The position numbers and the translations under genes were made by a program. A stretch of DNA of 64,000 nt from Diabrotica undecimpunctata (lineage: Eukaryota > Arthropoda > Insecta > Coleoptera > Chrysomelidae): positions 116,790,458 to 116,854,457 of the forward strand of contig NC_092806.1 in NCBI RefSeq assembly GCF_040954645.1, read 5' to 3'. Below, piece after piece: positions 22,850 through 33,324 of this stretch. The first letter of the stretch is position 1; every line of letters begins with the position of its first letter. The notes beneath the pieces are model-generated. The model was not told where the DNA came from. It made no database searches and saw nothing but the letters and a program-made list of their open reading frames with translations.

Positions 22850-24025
22850 AGTTTTAATTAAGATCGAAGAAACTTCTAGAAAAAATGACGAGAAATTTGA
22901 AAATGTGTCGCAAATGATTGGAGATTCCTCGAGAAAAAATGATGACATATTAGAGAACGTTTCCAAAAGATTCAATGAAACATTCGAAAATGTATATAGA
23001 AGATTCAAGGAGACTTCACAAATTATTAAAGAAGTAGCTAGACAAAACAACGAGAAACTTGAAAAGGTTTCTAGAAGATTCGACGAAATATGTACTCAGA
23101 ACAATAAGAAATTTGAAGAAGTCTCTAAAACATTCGATCAGATACAGAAAAATGTAAACATTTAGAGAGACCATGATAACTAATACGAAAGTGCCACCAG
23201 CTAATGCAGTAGTTCTAGATCCGGTTGTAAAAGAAGAATCACCGAGAGACGAAAGGACACATCATACGAGATTCATATTGCCACCATTTGATGGAAAATC
23301 TTCTTGGTCCATATACCTTAGACAATTCGAAGCTATTGCGACAGCCAATCATTGAACAGAACAAGAAAAAGCTGTTTCCTTGACTGCTGCTTTACGAGGT
23401 GATGCTGCGGATATCCTAAGATCGATTCCTAAGGGTCAAGAAAAATGTTACCAGACCTTGTTCACTCGACTAGACAAACATTACGGAGATGCCCATCTAC
23501 AACAAGTCTACAAAGTACAAATAGGAAGTAGAATTCAACGAGCAAGTGAGAGTTTGCTAGAATTTGAAGCAGATGTTGCTCGTATATCTCTGTTGGTTTA
23601 TCCAGAGGCACCAGACAACATATTGGAAGCAATTGCTGTACATACCTTCATCAATGAATAGGGAGACAGTGAACTACAGAAAGTTTTACGACTAGCAAGA
23701 CCTAAAGTTTTAGATGAAGCGCTCGCCATTACCTTGGAACACGAGACAGCTAGTCGAGCTTCACGGAGCTATCAAGTACGAACCTCTGAAGAGAGCGACG
23801 AACAAAATAACGAAAATAAGCGACGATAAACGTCTGGAGGAAATGAACTACTATGAACTACGGAAAGTAGTTCGTAACATGATGCCGAAGAGACGCGAAA
23901 CCAGATATTAGAATGGTGGCGACGTAGGTCCCATTCGCCGTAAATTGCAAGAACATAATGCAACAGTCAGAAAGCTAGAACAAATCGAATACAGGGCTGA
24001 AAAGTCATTCAAATGCTGATGCTTA
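22850..24025 (+). pseudogene. gag: Ty3/gypsy gag, broken
   Basis: The first part (about 22,870-23,165) is a coiled-coil-like array of ~11-residue units (for example KFENVSQMIGDSSRKN, ENVSKRFNETFENV, KVSRRFDEICTQNNKKFEEV). A stop at ~23,163 and a change of frame lead to the capsid-type gag domain: FILPPFDGKSSWSIYLRQFE, SLTAALRGDAADILRSIP, FTRLDKHYGDAHLQQ, SLLEFEADVARISLLVYP. This is the retrotransposon gag pattern with W-Y--QFE and L-G-A. Stops at 23,353 and 23,660 break it, and the end is scrambled after 23,820. No intact CCHC knuckle was seen. Structural protein of the virus-like particle in intact relatives. Confidence 0.85.
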
Positions 24026-24164
24026 GTTAAGATGGCCATACAGTGCAAATTGTAATCACTGCCTTAAATTAGAAGAACGACTTTGCCCCGTGAAGCGAAT
24101 CACCGTCATTAATGATCAATGGCAGCCTCAAAAGCTACAAGACGCTCAAGCAGATGATCCATGT

Positions 24165-25302
24165 ATATAAAGGGTATTGGATTGGATGCGTCGAAGTAAA
24201 AGACCTTCTTGGCAAGACATTAGTGCATGTAGTCCCGAAGTCAAGTGTCACTGGAGCCAATGGAATTGCCTAGTACTAAAAGATGATCTTCTGTATAGAA
24301 CCTTTGAGAACGATGATGGTACAGAAACTAAGCTTCAGTTGATTGTACCTAAAAGTAAAGTGTCTAAGAAGATGGTGCCGGAAATGTGAACTGTGTGCGA
24401 CCAGTAATGGTCCAGTTGGTAAAAAGAGGGCACCCATGAAACAGTACAATGTTGGTAGTCCTATGGAAAGAGTATCAAACGACATTGCAGGTCCACTTCC
24501 ACCGATGAATGTTGGAAATAAATACATCCTGGTAGCCATGGATTATTTTACGAAATGGACTAAGGCCTATGCGATACTAAATCAAGAAGCTGCTACCGTT
24601 GCAGAGGTACTTGTTAAAGAATTCTTCAGCCAATTTGGTGTTCCCTTGGAGATCCACTCCGACCAAGGGCGAAACTTAAAGTCAACCCTTTTCCAAAACG
24701 TTCGTAAATTGATTGGTGTCAATGAGATCAGAACGACACCCCTACATCCTCAATCAGATGGAATGGTTGAAAGGATGAACCGAACGATGGGTAAACACCT
24801 GTCCAAAGTTGTATCAGAACATCAAAGAGATTGGGACCAGCACATACCGCTCGGCCGTGAATGAAACTACAGGCCAGACTCCAACTTGCCTGATGTTAGC
24901 TCGTGAAGTTCGTTTACCCAGCGATCTAGAGTTTGGCTGCAGACCTTTCGAAGAACATGTTGCAAACGAAGACTATGTCGACCGCCTGAAGTTAAGAATG
25001 AACAACATTCATCAACTTGCCCGACAACACATCCAGTTAGCTAGTGACAGAATGAAAGATCAATATGATTCTCGATGCAAGAATGAAAGCTATGAAGTAG
25101 GTGATCTTGTTTGGCTCTATAATCCACAACGTCGTCGAGGCTTGTCTCCTAAACTGCAAAGACAATGAGAAGGTCCGTATGAAATTAAAAAGTAATATAC
25201 CGAATTAAGAAGTTGCCGAAAGGTAAACCAAAAGTAGTTCACATAAATCGTCTTGCACCATATGCTGGCTCAAATAAAACAGAAGAAGCACGAACCGTTT
25301 AA
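24165..25302 (+). pseudogene. Ty3/gypsy integrase with upstream pol linker, frameshifted
   Basis: The linker (DWMRRSKRPSWQDISACSPE, LLYRTFENDDG) normally lies between RNase H and integrase; here it follows decayed gag directly. The zinc-binding part is reduced (CRKCELCATSNGPVGK). The core has the three catalytic residues: D in MDYFTKW (24,541-24,543), D in HSDQGRN (24,661-24,663) and E in DGMVERMNR (24,769-24,771), giving D,D35E. A frameshift at about 24,840 continues in VNETTGQTP and DRLKLRMNNIHQLARQHIQL; another near 25,170 leads to the C-terminal chromatin/DNA-binding tail KKLPKGKPKVVHINRLAPYA, ending at TAA 25,300-25,302. Inserts element DNA into the host genome in intact relatives; not functional here. 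Confidence 0.9.
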
Positions 25303-25314
25303 CATAGATCAAAG

Positions 25315-25929
25315 ATGACCGGCGATCAAGCTTTAATGAATTTATGTCAAATTACGAAGATAGAAATAGTGCTTGATTCAGAAGTTCAGCAGGATCTTTT
25401 TAATGTTTCGCATAACGTCTCTCTAGCCCACTGTGTTGCCCAAGATCTTGAGACGACTAAAGGAATCTCGTCCGTATTTTATAAAATATTCGGTCGTTTA
25501 GAAAAGTTAAAATATCAGCAGCCTAAAGTTGGAAGAGTACTGAGATTAGAAGATGGTTCTCGATCTTTGCTGTATATGGTGACCAGGAAGTCGTATACAG
25601 ACAGGGCAAGCTGCGAGGATATATGGCGTGCTCTAACTAATTTGAAGAAAATCGTGTGCAATTATGACGTCAAGAATTTGGCATTACCCAAAATAGGCCA
25701 TGTACTAGAAAATCTGAATTGGAAGATTGTCAGAAGCATGCTTGAAGTATTCTTCCGAGAAACCGGCGTACAAATTACTGTGTGTTGCATTAACCCAATG
25801 AAATCGTATTCTTCAAAGTCAGTAGATTATTATTTCTCTCTGAGGAGTTCATGCAGAGCTGGAGAGTCCTATAGATTCCGCCATCCTGAGCCTACATATA
25901 GAGTTGTTGATCGGGACGCTCAGATCTAA
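25315..25929 (+). CDS. Macrodomain protein, OARD1/TARG1-like, carried by the Ty3/gypsy element
   Basis: A 204-codon open frame without breaks, starting 12 bases after the integrase stop (TAA 25,300-25,302) and in the same frame as it. Residues ~25-157 follow the OARD1/TARG1 macrodomain order: QDLFN (GDLF position), SLAHCVAQD (36-44), the loop ETTKGISSVFYKIFG (46-60), KVGRVLRLEDGSRSLLYMVT (71-90), LALPKIG (122-128), ENLNW (132-136) and GVQITV (151-156). Macrodomains bind ADP-ribose, and TARG1 removes it from acidic residues. The human catalytic Lys84 and Asp125 positions read Arg91 and Glu132 here, and the GAG of the phosphate loop is TKG, so catalysis is doubtful while binding is possible. 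The last ~45 residues (after PMK) match nothing I know and end just before the polypurine tract. It is likely expressed from the element's LTR by readthrough or reinitiation (inference). Confidence 0.85.
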   Translation: MTGDQALMNLCQITKIEIVLDSEVQQDLFNVSHNVSLAHCVAQDLETTKGISSVFYKIFGRLEKLKYQQPKVGRVLRLEDGSRSLLYMVTRKSYTDRASCEDIWRALTNLKKIVCNYDVKNLALPKIGHVLENLNWKIVRSMLEVFFRETGVQITVCCINPMKSYSSKSVDYYFSLRSSCRAGESYRFRHPEPTYRVVDRDAQI

Positions 25930-25940
25930 GAGGAGAGCAG
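25929..25940 (+). other. Polypurine tract of the Ty3/gypsy element
   Basis: Purine-rich AGAGGAGAGCAG sits immediately before the TG of the 3' LTR, the position used to prime plus-strand DNA synthesis. It overlaps the stop codon region of the macrodomain ORF. Confidence 0.7.
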
Positions 25941-26216
25941 TGTTACGAACATGCAATCGGCGTGGCCCATGTAACGGTTGCATCTCGAAAGCGCAAAGAA
26001 CTTTTCACAGATGTATCGAGCGCGGGAGAGGTCGATCCGTCAAACAACGAATTAGAGGTGGAACTACTCCAGATGATTCTAGAACAATACTTTTGGTATA
26101 TATATGTAACGATGTTATGAGTAGAATGGAGTTGATAAGATATTTTCGTGCTGTAAACTTATAAATAAATATATTTATATAAATTCGAACCGCTTGTTTT
26201 ATTTAATCTCGCTACA
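25941..26216 (+). repeat. 3' LTR
   Basis: Same length as the 5' LTR. Differences include GCAATCGG for GCATTCGG, GCGCAAAG for GCGCCGAG, TTATGAGT for TTATAAGT, and CCGCTTG for CCGCTCG. Confidence 0.95.
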
Positions 26217-26221
26217 ATTCA

Positions 26222-26475
26222 AACTCGTTTTTCTTCCTACTTCGCTGAAACAGTGCAGCAGAGAATATTGAGGTCTTTCAGATTATCGCATAAAATTACA
26301 GTATCATCAGCATATTATTGATTAGTTCCCCGTTTATTTTATGTCACGTGGTTTGTCTTCTACAACTTGTTTAAATATTTTTTCAGTATATAAATTTAAC
26401 AATAATGACAAAAAGCATAACTGCCTTACTCGTTTTATTTGAGATTCCATACTGCCAACTAATCTCGATTATCAA
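26222..26475 (-). mobile_element. LINE reverse transcriptase fragment
   Basis: On the minus strand the pieces LLLNLYTEKIFKQVVEDK and a decayed YADDTVILCDNLKDLN-like region can be read, the block around motif C of LINE reverse transcriptases. Interrupted by stops. The Ty3/gypsy 3' flank starts in it, so the LTR element may have inserted close to or into LINE DNA. Confidence 0.55.
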
Positions 26476-26679
26476 CTCTGGTTTTTAATACCATTATCTG
26501 GTTTTAGTAAACCAGAACAATAACAGAAAGAACCACTAATAAAATTTTAAATAAACGCAAAGCTACAAAGAATATTCAAAATGTTTTCCCTGAAACGTAA
26601 CAGAATATTCCACTCTTAGCCTCATTGGTTATCGTAGTCATGCGAATATTTCTAGTGTATTTCTTGTTTACATAATTTG

Positions 26680-27085
26680 TAAAAGTATTTTCAGTTAAAT
26701 TGAATGAAATGTTTCAGAGAGGTAGCTTTGGTCATGCTTATCAAAAATTCTTATGATACCGAGACATTAATTGTTTCTGAGTTACAGAGCTACAAATGAT
26801 CGGTTTTTAGTCTATTTTTCAAAATCATTAAGTTGGAAACGTGCAGTCCCACACGTTTAATATGCAACGTCTAAATCTCAATAAACTCTATTACCATTAT
26901 TATTATACTAACACCCTATGTATTATACAAATATGTATTATTCAAATCAACTTAAAACCGACACTTGGAACATTCGTAACTCAGAAAAAATTAATTTCCC
27001 TTGTGGCAGTGAGAAATTTTTATCAGCATGATCAAAGCTACAATGTTTCAGCCAATTTAACTGAAACGGCCCTATACGTGTCCTT
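26680..27085. mobile_element. Foldback MITE, copy 2
   Basis: The left half has GTATTTTCAGTTAAATTGAA, GAGGTAGCTTTGGTCATGCT and TTAATTGTTTCTGAGTTAC; the right half shows their complements (GTAACTCAGAAAAAATTAA, AGCATGATCAAAGCTACAA, GCCAATTTAACTGAAAC). The same blocks build the MITE at 21,788-22,278. The open plus-strand frame at 26,841-27,146 is a chance frame through this palindrome. Confidence 0.65.
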
Positions 27086-27489
27086 CAGTGCTTTACGTGT
27101 ATTGGTTGATTTGGACTTCGATTTGCCACCAATATCTTTTTTTTAACGTTGCAGGAATTCCGTACTTCTTCAATTATAACTGTGTCATCTGCGATTCTTA
27201 AATTATTTATTATTATGCTATTTACTTTTATGCTTGTAAATAATTAACAGATTATTTAGTGCAAAATAGGTTCAAAATATTGTACATACCTCAAATTCCT
27301 AATCTGAAATTTAATGACTATCATATACTGCCTAAAGCGGGCGCATTATATCACCCCTTAATGTCTGGCCTTGACCATTATTGTTATTTACGAGTTATCC
27401 AACGGCACATTCAAAAACCTAGCTTAATCATCTTCTTACCTTCTCTCCTTTGTTGATAAGGTCGTGTATGCGAAAAGTATTCCTAATTT

Positions 27490-27975
27490 AGTTCAACAAT
27501 TTTTTTAAACAAATTATAAAAATCAATTTTTTCGCCCCGGACAAAGTTTTTTTAGGCTTTTTGAATTATTCTGAATCCAAAAAGAGAATCTTGTAATTTT
27601 CCTCTAAAGATAATCGTTTTCGTGTTCTAAACAATTTAAAACTGGAATAACCAAAAATGACGATTTTAAAGGCTCAAAATCACAATTTAAAAATATTGCT
27701 TAACCGCTTCATTATTAATTTAAAAATAATGTTTTAAAAATAAAATAAGCCCACGCTTTTCATCAGAGCTAATAGAGAAAGATTTGAGCTTAAATTTACG
27801 TAATTGATGATTTCAAAGATAATATATTTTGCTTGAATTTTTAAACCTTGAAAATAAACATTTTTGGTTTTTTTCAGTGTTAAATTATTTATAGCTCGAA
27901 AACTCTCAAAAAAACTTTTTTTTTCACAAAAACTCGCAAGAGAAAAAATTGTTTAAATCAATTAGGACCACTTTT
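27490..27975. repeat. Imperfect palindrome, probable MITE
   Basis: CTAAACAATTTAAAACTG-AATAACCAAAAATG on the left answers CATTTTTGGTTTTTTTCAGT and TTAAATTATTTATAGCTCG on the right. The match is imperfect and extends outward with A/T-rich sequence. Noncoding. Confidence 0.45.
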
Positions 27976-28499
27976 TGCATGGGTCACCTATTTAACTTTA
28001 TTCTGAGATATCTCATAAAAGTGACTGTGTCTCATGGACATATTTTTCCGAAGAAACCCGAGCTTTTGCCTTATCTATCTGTATTTTTGTTTTTAATTTA
28101 ACGTTTGTAGTCTAAATCTCGCGCGCAGTAATATATGGTTAAAGTCCTCATCTGCTCCTCGCAATCTTTGTAAGACTAAATAAATATTACTATAGTATGT
28201 TACATCTACATTGATTTTGAGTCTTTCCATCATTATATATCCATTTTGTTTGTGTTTTTATGTGCAAACGGTATATTGTAAGTCTCTTTGTCTAGGATTA
28301 TATTTGCCACCAAAAAAATAAGCACTGTAGGTTAACCCTGTTCACCAAGGAAATTTGTCCATTTATTCTCATCTATAGTGCCCTGCGATTCAGATTTAAT
28401 TAATTTTGTTTGTCATTACACTGCGTGACTGTCAAAGAAAATCCTGCCAATGAAGACCATATTCATCGTCCAGTGAGCGTATACTAACGTTTCTAAGAC

Positions 28500-29365
28500 C
28501 TCCGACTTGATTTAAATCTGATCCACGCCTGTATACTTCATCACTACCACGCTTGTCCATTTTAGACCCATTTGGTCATAGGTCTCCCATGACTCTTGCC
28601 ATCTGTCTTATGCGGCTTGCATGCAGTTAATGCTAACACGTTTCAGGTCATCAGTCCATCTAGTTGGTGGGCGTCCTCTGCTCCGTATTGCTTCTTGTCT
28701 TGGTTTCCACTCGAGAATACGTTTTGCCCATCGGTTGCCTATTTATTAAACGACGTGCCCTGCCCAATTCCATTTAAGCGACGCGATTTTTTCGATGACG
28801 TCTATTGTTTTTGTTTTACGACGTATTTCTTCGTTTAGGATTCGGTCACTTAAAGAGACACCCAACATCTGGCGCCCCATGAGTCTCGCGAAGCTTATTC
28901 ACTACCTTTTTTGTGAGTGTTAATGCTTCCGCTCCATAAGTGAGTACAGGTAACACACATTGGTCACAGATTTTATTTTTGAAGCATATGGGTAGATACC
29001 ATTTAAATAAATAGTTTAATTTACCAAACGCTGCCCAGGCTAATCCTATGCGACATAGGAGCTCACATGTCTGGTTATCCCTGCCCAATCGAATTTCATG
29101 TCCTAAGTACTTATAGGATGTACTCTGCACAATATCCCTTCCATCAGTAGCAATATTTCCATCAATTTAGCACCACATTAGTCATTATTTGCGTCTTGTT
29201 CATATTAATCTTTAGTCCGATCTTCAAGGAAACGTGATATAATTTTTCAAACATTATTATTACATTATCCATACGATCGGCTATAAGAACGATGTCATCT
29301 GTAAATCTTAAATGACTGAGCTTCTCTCCATTTATGTTGATACCATGCTCATTTAGATGTACCTT
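28500..29365 (-). mobile_element. RTE-like LINE 3' part
   Basis: On the minus strand from 29,365: INGEKLSHLRFTDDIVLIAD (motif C as FTDD in place of FADD), KIGLKINMNKTQIMTN, SYKYLGHEIRLGRDNQTCEL, FKNKICDQCVLPVLTYGAEA with LTLTKKVVNKLRETH, and a decayed C-terminal tail reaching ~28,500 (DLNQVGGLRNVSIRSLDDE region). Contains stops near 29,150 and 28,845. Part of a back-to-back series of minus-strand LINEs. Confidence 0.8.
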
Positions 29366-29369
29366 CTTA

Positions 29370-32120
29370 CTTCTTCTTCTTCTTAGTCGTTAACCTGATG
29401 CAGGTATCGTGATATCATGAAGCTATTAACTAAATTTCCCAATGTTCCTCCACGTTTTTCTATCCTCTGCCATTCTAGCACATTCTGACAATGGAGCGCC
29501 AATGGTAGCAACAATATGGTCCGTGTATCGTGTGGGAGATCTACCTCTATTTCTTTTGCCTTCTACTTTTCCCTGGATGGTAAGTTTTTCAAGACCATTT
29601 CTTCGAAGGACATGTCCAAAATAGCTTATTATTTGTTCTGATATTTGTGTTCTTAGTCTTTTCTTTATGTTTAGCTGGTCCAGTATGGATTCATTTGTTC
29701 TTCGGGCCACCCATGGTATTCTCAGCATTCGTCTCCAGCAGTACATCTCAAATACATCTATGTTCTTCTGTACCTCCTGCATATACATCTGTACCTTCTT
29801 ACAAGTATGTTCTAAGAGCGTCGTGAATAGCTTTGGGGAGACGGTGTCGGAGGACACCGGCGGTGTTCGGTGGACGGAGAATTTATTTATTTCTTGTTCA
29901 GATAGTCTTACGCTGGCTGTGGCATTTTGGTAGATATATTTGATTATGTTAGTATATCGATGGTCTATTCGGCATTCTGTCAATGCTTTTAACATTTTCT
30001 GATGGCTTATTATATCAAATGATTTCTTGTAGTCAACAAATATCAGTGCCAATAGTTTGTTATGTTCTACAGACTTCTCTATCAGGTTCTTTATTACTAG
30101 TAAGTGGTCGTTAGTGCTGTATCCCGATCTAAATTCAGCTTATTCTCTAGGCTAATAAAAGTTTAATTTAGCGTCCAGTCTTATTTTAATAATTTTTGTA
30201 AAAAGTTTATATATGTGTTTAAGCAGACTGATAGGACGGTAGTGTTTTAGATCTGTTATGTCTTCTTGTTCGAATAATAAAATAATGACTGCATTGTTCC
30301 ATTGAGAAGGAGTTTTTCCTTGGTAGATGCATTGGGTGAAAAGACCCACAAGACAAATAGACCCACCAAAAGAAAGGATCACTACTTCGACATCGCAAGG
30401 GGATTTGCTATTTTTTATTTCTAAAAATGCCGTTTTTTTTTTGTATGGAGTTATTTCTGGCATTAATATTGATCCCTGGTTTGTGATATTGGACAGGGGC
30501 TGATCTTGCCTTTCGTCGGTGATCCCATACATTTTGCGATAAAAGGAATCGACAACCTCAAGGATTTTGGTTCTATCAGCAGTAATGTTTCCATCTTTGT
30601 TTTTTAATTTTGTACATATTTTTGTGGCCTATGGTGTTCGTATTTTGCCGCAAAACTTTTAAACTTCTGTTTTCTGGAATTATTTCAGTTATTTCTCTTG
30701 TATTGTTTTCTCTTACGCCTTTTCGGATTGAGCGCTGGATATCTTCATTCAGTTTCTTCATTGTTGTGTAGTTTAAGACGCAGAATGGTAGGGCAGCACT
30801 CCCTTTCCGTTTCTTTTAGAGCCTTCGTTATGCCACCATTTGCTTGATCTACATATTCTATTTCATCTTGCAAGTCTTGTATATGTCTGGTTGGTGTATC
30901 TTCATATAGGTCGTTGTTTTCTGGGGAAATCCATTTCTGTTTTCTTGTTTTTAGTATCATCTTTGTTCTTTCCTATTTGACATTTAATAGTATCTTAGCT
31001 CGAATTTTAATTTGTGGTCGCTTTCTATTGAAAATTTGTTGTTGAGTACTTCGATGTCTTTAAATATTTTTTTTATGTTTGTTATGATATAATCTATTTC
31101 ATCTTTGACACTGCCATCTGGGCTGATCCATGTCCATTTACGACAAGGCTTTTTATTAAAAAAATAGTTCATCATAGATAAATTTTCTTGATGTAAGAAG
31201 TTTAGCAATCTTTGCCCTCGTACATTGCTTTCGCCATATCCATACTTACCCATTACTACTTATGCATCATCTTGTTTAATCCCTATTTTCGCATTGATGT
31301 CGCCCATAATTATTGTGTAATATGGTGGTGTGGTATGTAACGCTGTTTCTAGGTCCTCATAAAATTCTTCAATTTCTTCATCCGAGTGGTTAGTCGTTGG
31401 AGCATATGTTTGGAATACCTTAGGATTATATCTTGCATTTAGTTTAAAAATGAGATATACAATCCTGGGGCTTATGCTGATAATTTCAACTATATTTTGT
31501 GCTTTCTATGTATAATGAATCATACTCCACGATTTGAAGTGCCTTCTTTATCTATAGAATGAAATACGTGTCCTGATTTAAAAGTAATTTGAGCTTCTCT
31601 TCTTCGTCTTATTTCGCTGAGGCTGATGATGTCCCATTTTATTCTTTTCAGCTCTTGCTCCAGTTGCATCATTTTCTGGTCTGATAAAAGAGTTCTAATA
31701 TTTTATGAAGTGATATGCATTTGTCGCTCTTTTTAGTAGCCTGCTTTTTTCCTGGGATTTTTAGCATCCTCTTCTCCAAACCTGTTCCAATCGCTACTTT
31801 GGTTGAGGGTGTTGGAGCCTCTAGAGACCGAGAGCCGTTCAGTAGTTTTTTTTTTTTCATGGAAAATCACTTTTGGGGTTTTAAGCCATTAAAACGTTAC
31901 GCTTGGCTAGTGCGTGTTGGCGAGTTGGTTTAAAAGTAGAGGGAGAAAAGGGTGGAGATGCGAATGCTTTGGGTTTGGACATGATTTCCTCGGGGATGAA
32001 AGGCTAGGAAAATCCATGAGCTCGCGTGGGAAGGTGTGCTAATCCTGAAGTAGATCTATCCCCTGCTAAGATCGCAGATAGGTATCCATCTGCTACCCAT
32101 ACAAATAAATGGCTGCAACC
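29370..32120 (-). mobile_element. RTE-like LINE, near full length but with reverse transcriptase palm deleted
   Basis: Minus strand, 5' to 3': a GC-rich leader (32,120 to ~31,870); the N-terminus MKKKKLLNGSRSLEAPTPST; the endonuclease (LEQELKRIKWDIISLSEIRR near 31,670; MGKYGYGESNVRGQRLLNFL, CRKWTWISPDGSVKDEIDYI and FSIESDHKL with the SDH catalytic block, 31,253-30,990); linker; reverse transcriptase fingers (LKHYRPISLLKHIYKLFTKI, 30,270-30,160); motif A FVDYKKSFDIIS; then at about 29,800 an abrupt join from FTTLLEHTCKKVQ to KNIDVFEMYCWRRMLRIPWV, so motif C and thumb are gone; then SYFGHVLRRNGLEKLTIQGK, GKRNRGRSPTRYTD and a stop near 29,428. A CTTCTTCTTCTT tail (GAAGAAG on the minus strand) is at ~29,383. 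Stops at ~30,140 and ~31,260. Confidence 0.85.
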
Positions 32121-32940
32121 CGCAGCCATAAAATATTTGGCAGCACCATAATCAGTAGAATAACATATCCCCTATTTACCTTCTTTATTGTGCCGCTAAT
32201 TATTTTGCTATCGTTCCATTTTCCGACTTCTATCACTCATTCCTACATTTTTTAACAATGTCCGTTTATTTTCTCTATTTGTTACTAGTTATTGTGTAAG
32301 TAGTGTATTATCTGTGTACTATGTTTATTTCGACTAGGTATTGCCTTTCACTGTATACCATAAACATAGCGTATTTTTTTCTTTTTGCTTCTCTTGCCAA
32401 AAAAGCAGTTTATACTATTCCTGTTTCAAGTGCATTCAACAATTTCATACTCTTGCCTGTCCTTTAATTTTATTAATACTTAATTTCCAGTTTAAAATAA
32501 TACTCTGTATTACTGAAAAATTTAATCCATTTCAACAAATATTCCTTTATTAAAATAAACTGATTTGTAAGTAGTATTTTTGACGTAAACTCAAGGTTTC
32601 CCACGCAGTGGAACTACAAAAATCTAATAAATTGCCTTTTCATACATCATCTATATGCATCATTTAAAGTAAGGCTATTTATTTTTATGTTACAGGTAAT
32701 ATTTTGTGTGTTTGACAAGTTGAAACAGCTTTCTGTAAATATTATCACCCACAACTTTTTAATTTTTTATTATATCTAAAGCGCCGTAGACATAGTAAAG
32801 AGAAACTTATAAATCTTTTTAAAACATTTTTTGCACAAATTACGAATCTTTAATAAATTATTTTTAAAATAAAAACAACATAAATTGATACAAAAAAGAA
32901 GGAAAAAAAGCCTAAAAAAACAGAATGCAAATATTAAATA
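32121..32940. other. AT-rich stretch, nothing recognised
   Basis: Lies between the 5' end of a minus-strand LINE and the tail of another. No recognisable coding or repeat content. Confidence 0.5.
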
Positions 32941-32944
32941 AAAA

Positions 32945-33320
32945 TACAGTTTGCCAATACTTCTTCGTCCATTTGGTGACTTATCTCGTGCTATTCGTAC
33001 TATCCTATCCTCTGCCATTCTAGTAATGTGTTCGTTCCATTCCTGTTTCCGTTTTGTTAGCCATCCATTTATGTCTTTTTTATTGCATGCTCTTCTTATG
33101 TTTTCTCTTCTCTCCCTATCCAACAGATTTCTTCTCTCCCTTCCCTGATATTCGTCGGAGTATTTTCATTTCTGTTGTTTCTAGTAGTCGTCTCGTTTTA
33201 GATGTGTCAGGTTTTGTCTCCGCCGTGTATGTTAATATTGGTCTAATTTCTGCTTTAAGGATTCTTGTTTTTTAGTCTTATCTTAGGTGTTTGTTCTTCC
33301 AGATTGTGTCATTAAGAGAT
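32945..33320 (-). mobile_element. LINE 3' fragment (family with the GRRSIGRPRKRW-type tail)
   Basis: The minus strand reads EMKILRRISGKGRERRN, ENIRRACNKKDINGWLTKRK, QEWNEHITRMAEDRIVRIAR and DKSPNGRRSIGK. The same chain occurs at 45.6 kb, 48.6-48.9 kb and 54.4-54.7 kb. The final RPRKRW block is lost into AT-rich DNA. Confidence 0.75.
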
Positions 33321-33324
33321 CCTG

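Larger units (their letters stand above)
22284..26216 (+). mobile_element. Ty3/gypsy LTR retrotransposon, internally deleted, with a macrodomain ORF
   Basis: Two 276 bp LTRs (22,284-22,559 and 25,941-26,216; about seven differences), both TG...CA, with ATTC target duplications (22,280-22,283 and 26,217-26,220). Inside: a primer-binding-site-like TGGTGTCAGGTGTGGGG just after the 5' LTR; gag; a region of pol starting at the integrase zinc-binding domain; D,D35E integrase; then an extra intact ORF for a macrodomain; and the purine-rich AAGAGGAGAGCAG just before the 3' LTR. Protease, reverse transcriptase and RNase H are missing (about 24,000-24,170 is the junction). Gag and integrase have stops and frameshifts, so it is not autonomous. 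It sits against the right end of the foldback MITE. Confidence 0.93.

Noticed and set aside
25904..26164. 86-codon frame overlapping the end of the macrodomain ORF and the 3' LTR
   Set aside because: Lies mostly in LTR sequence in a different frame; no motif.
22284..26216. Envelope gene in the Ty3/gypsy element (errantivirus type)
   Set aside because: The ORF behind integrase has no signal peptide or membrane segment and reads as a macrodomain.
26841..27146. 101-codon plus-strand frame
   Set aside because: It crosses a foldback MITE and has no recognisable motif.
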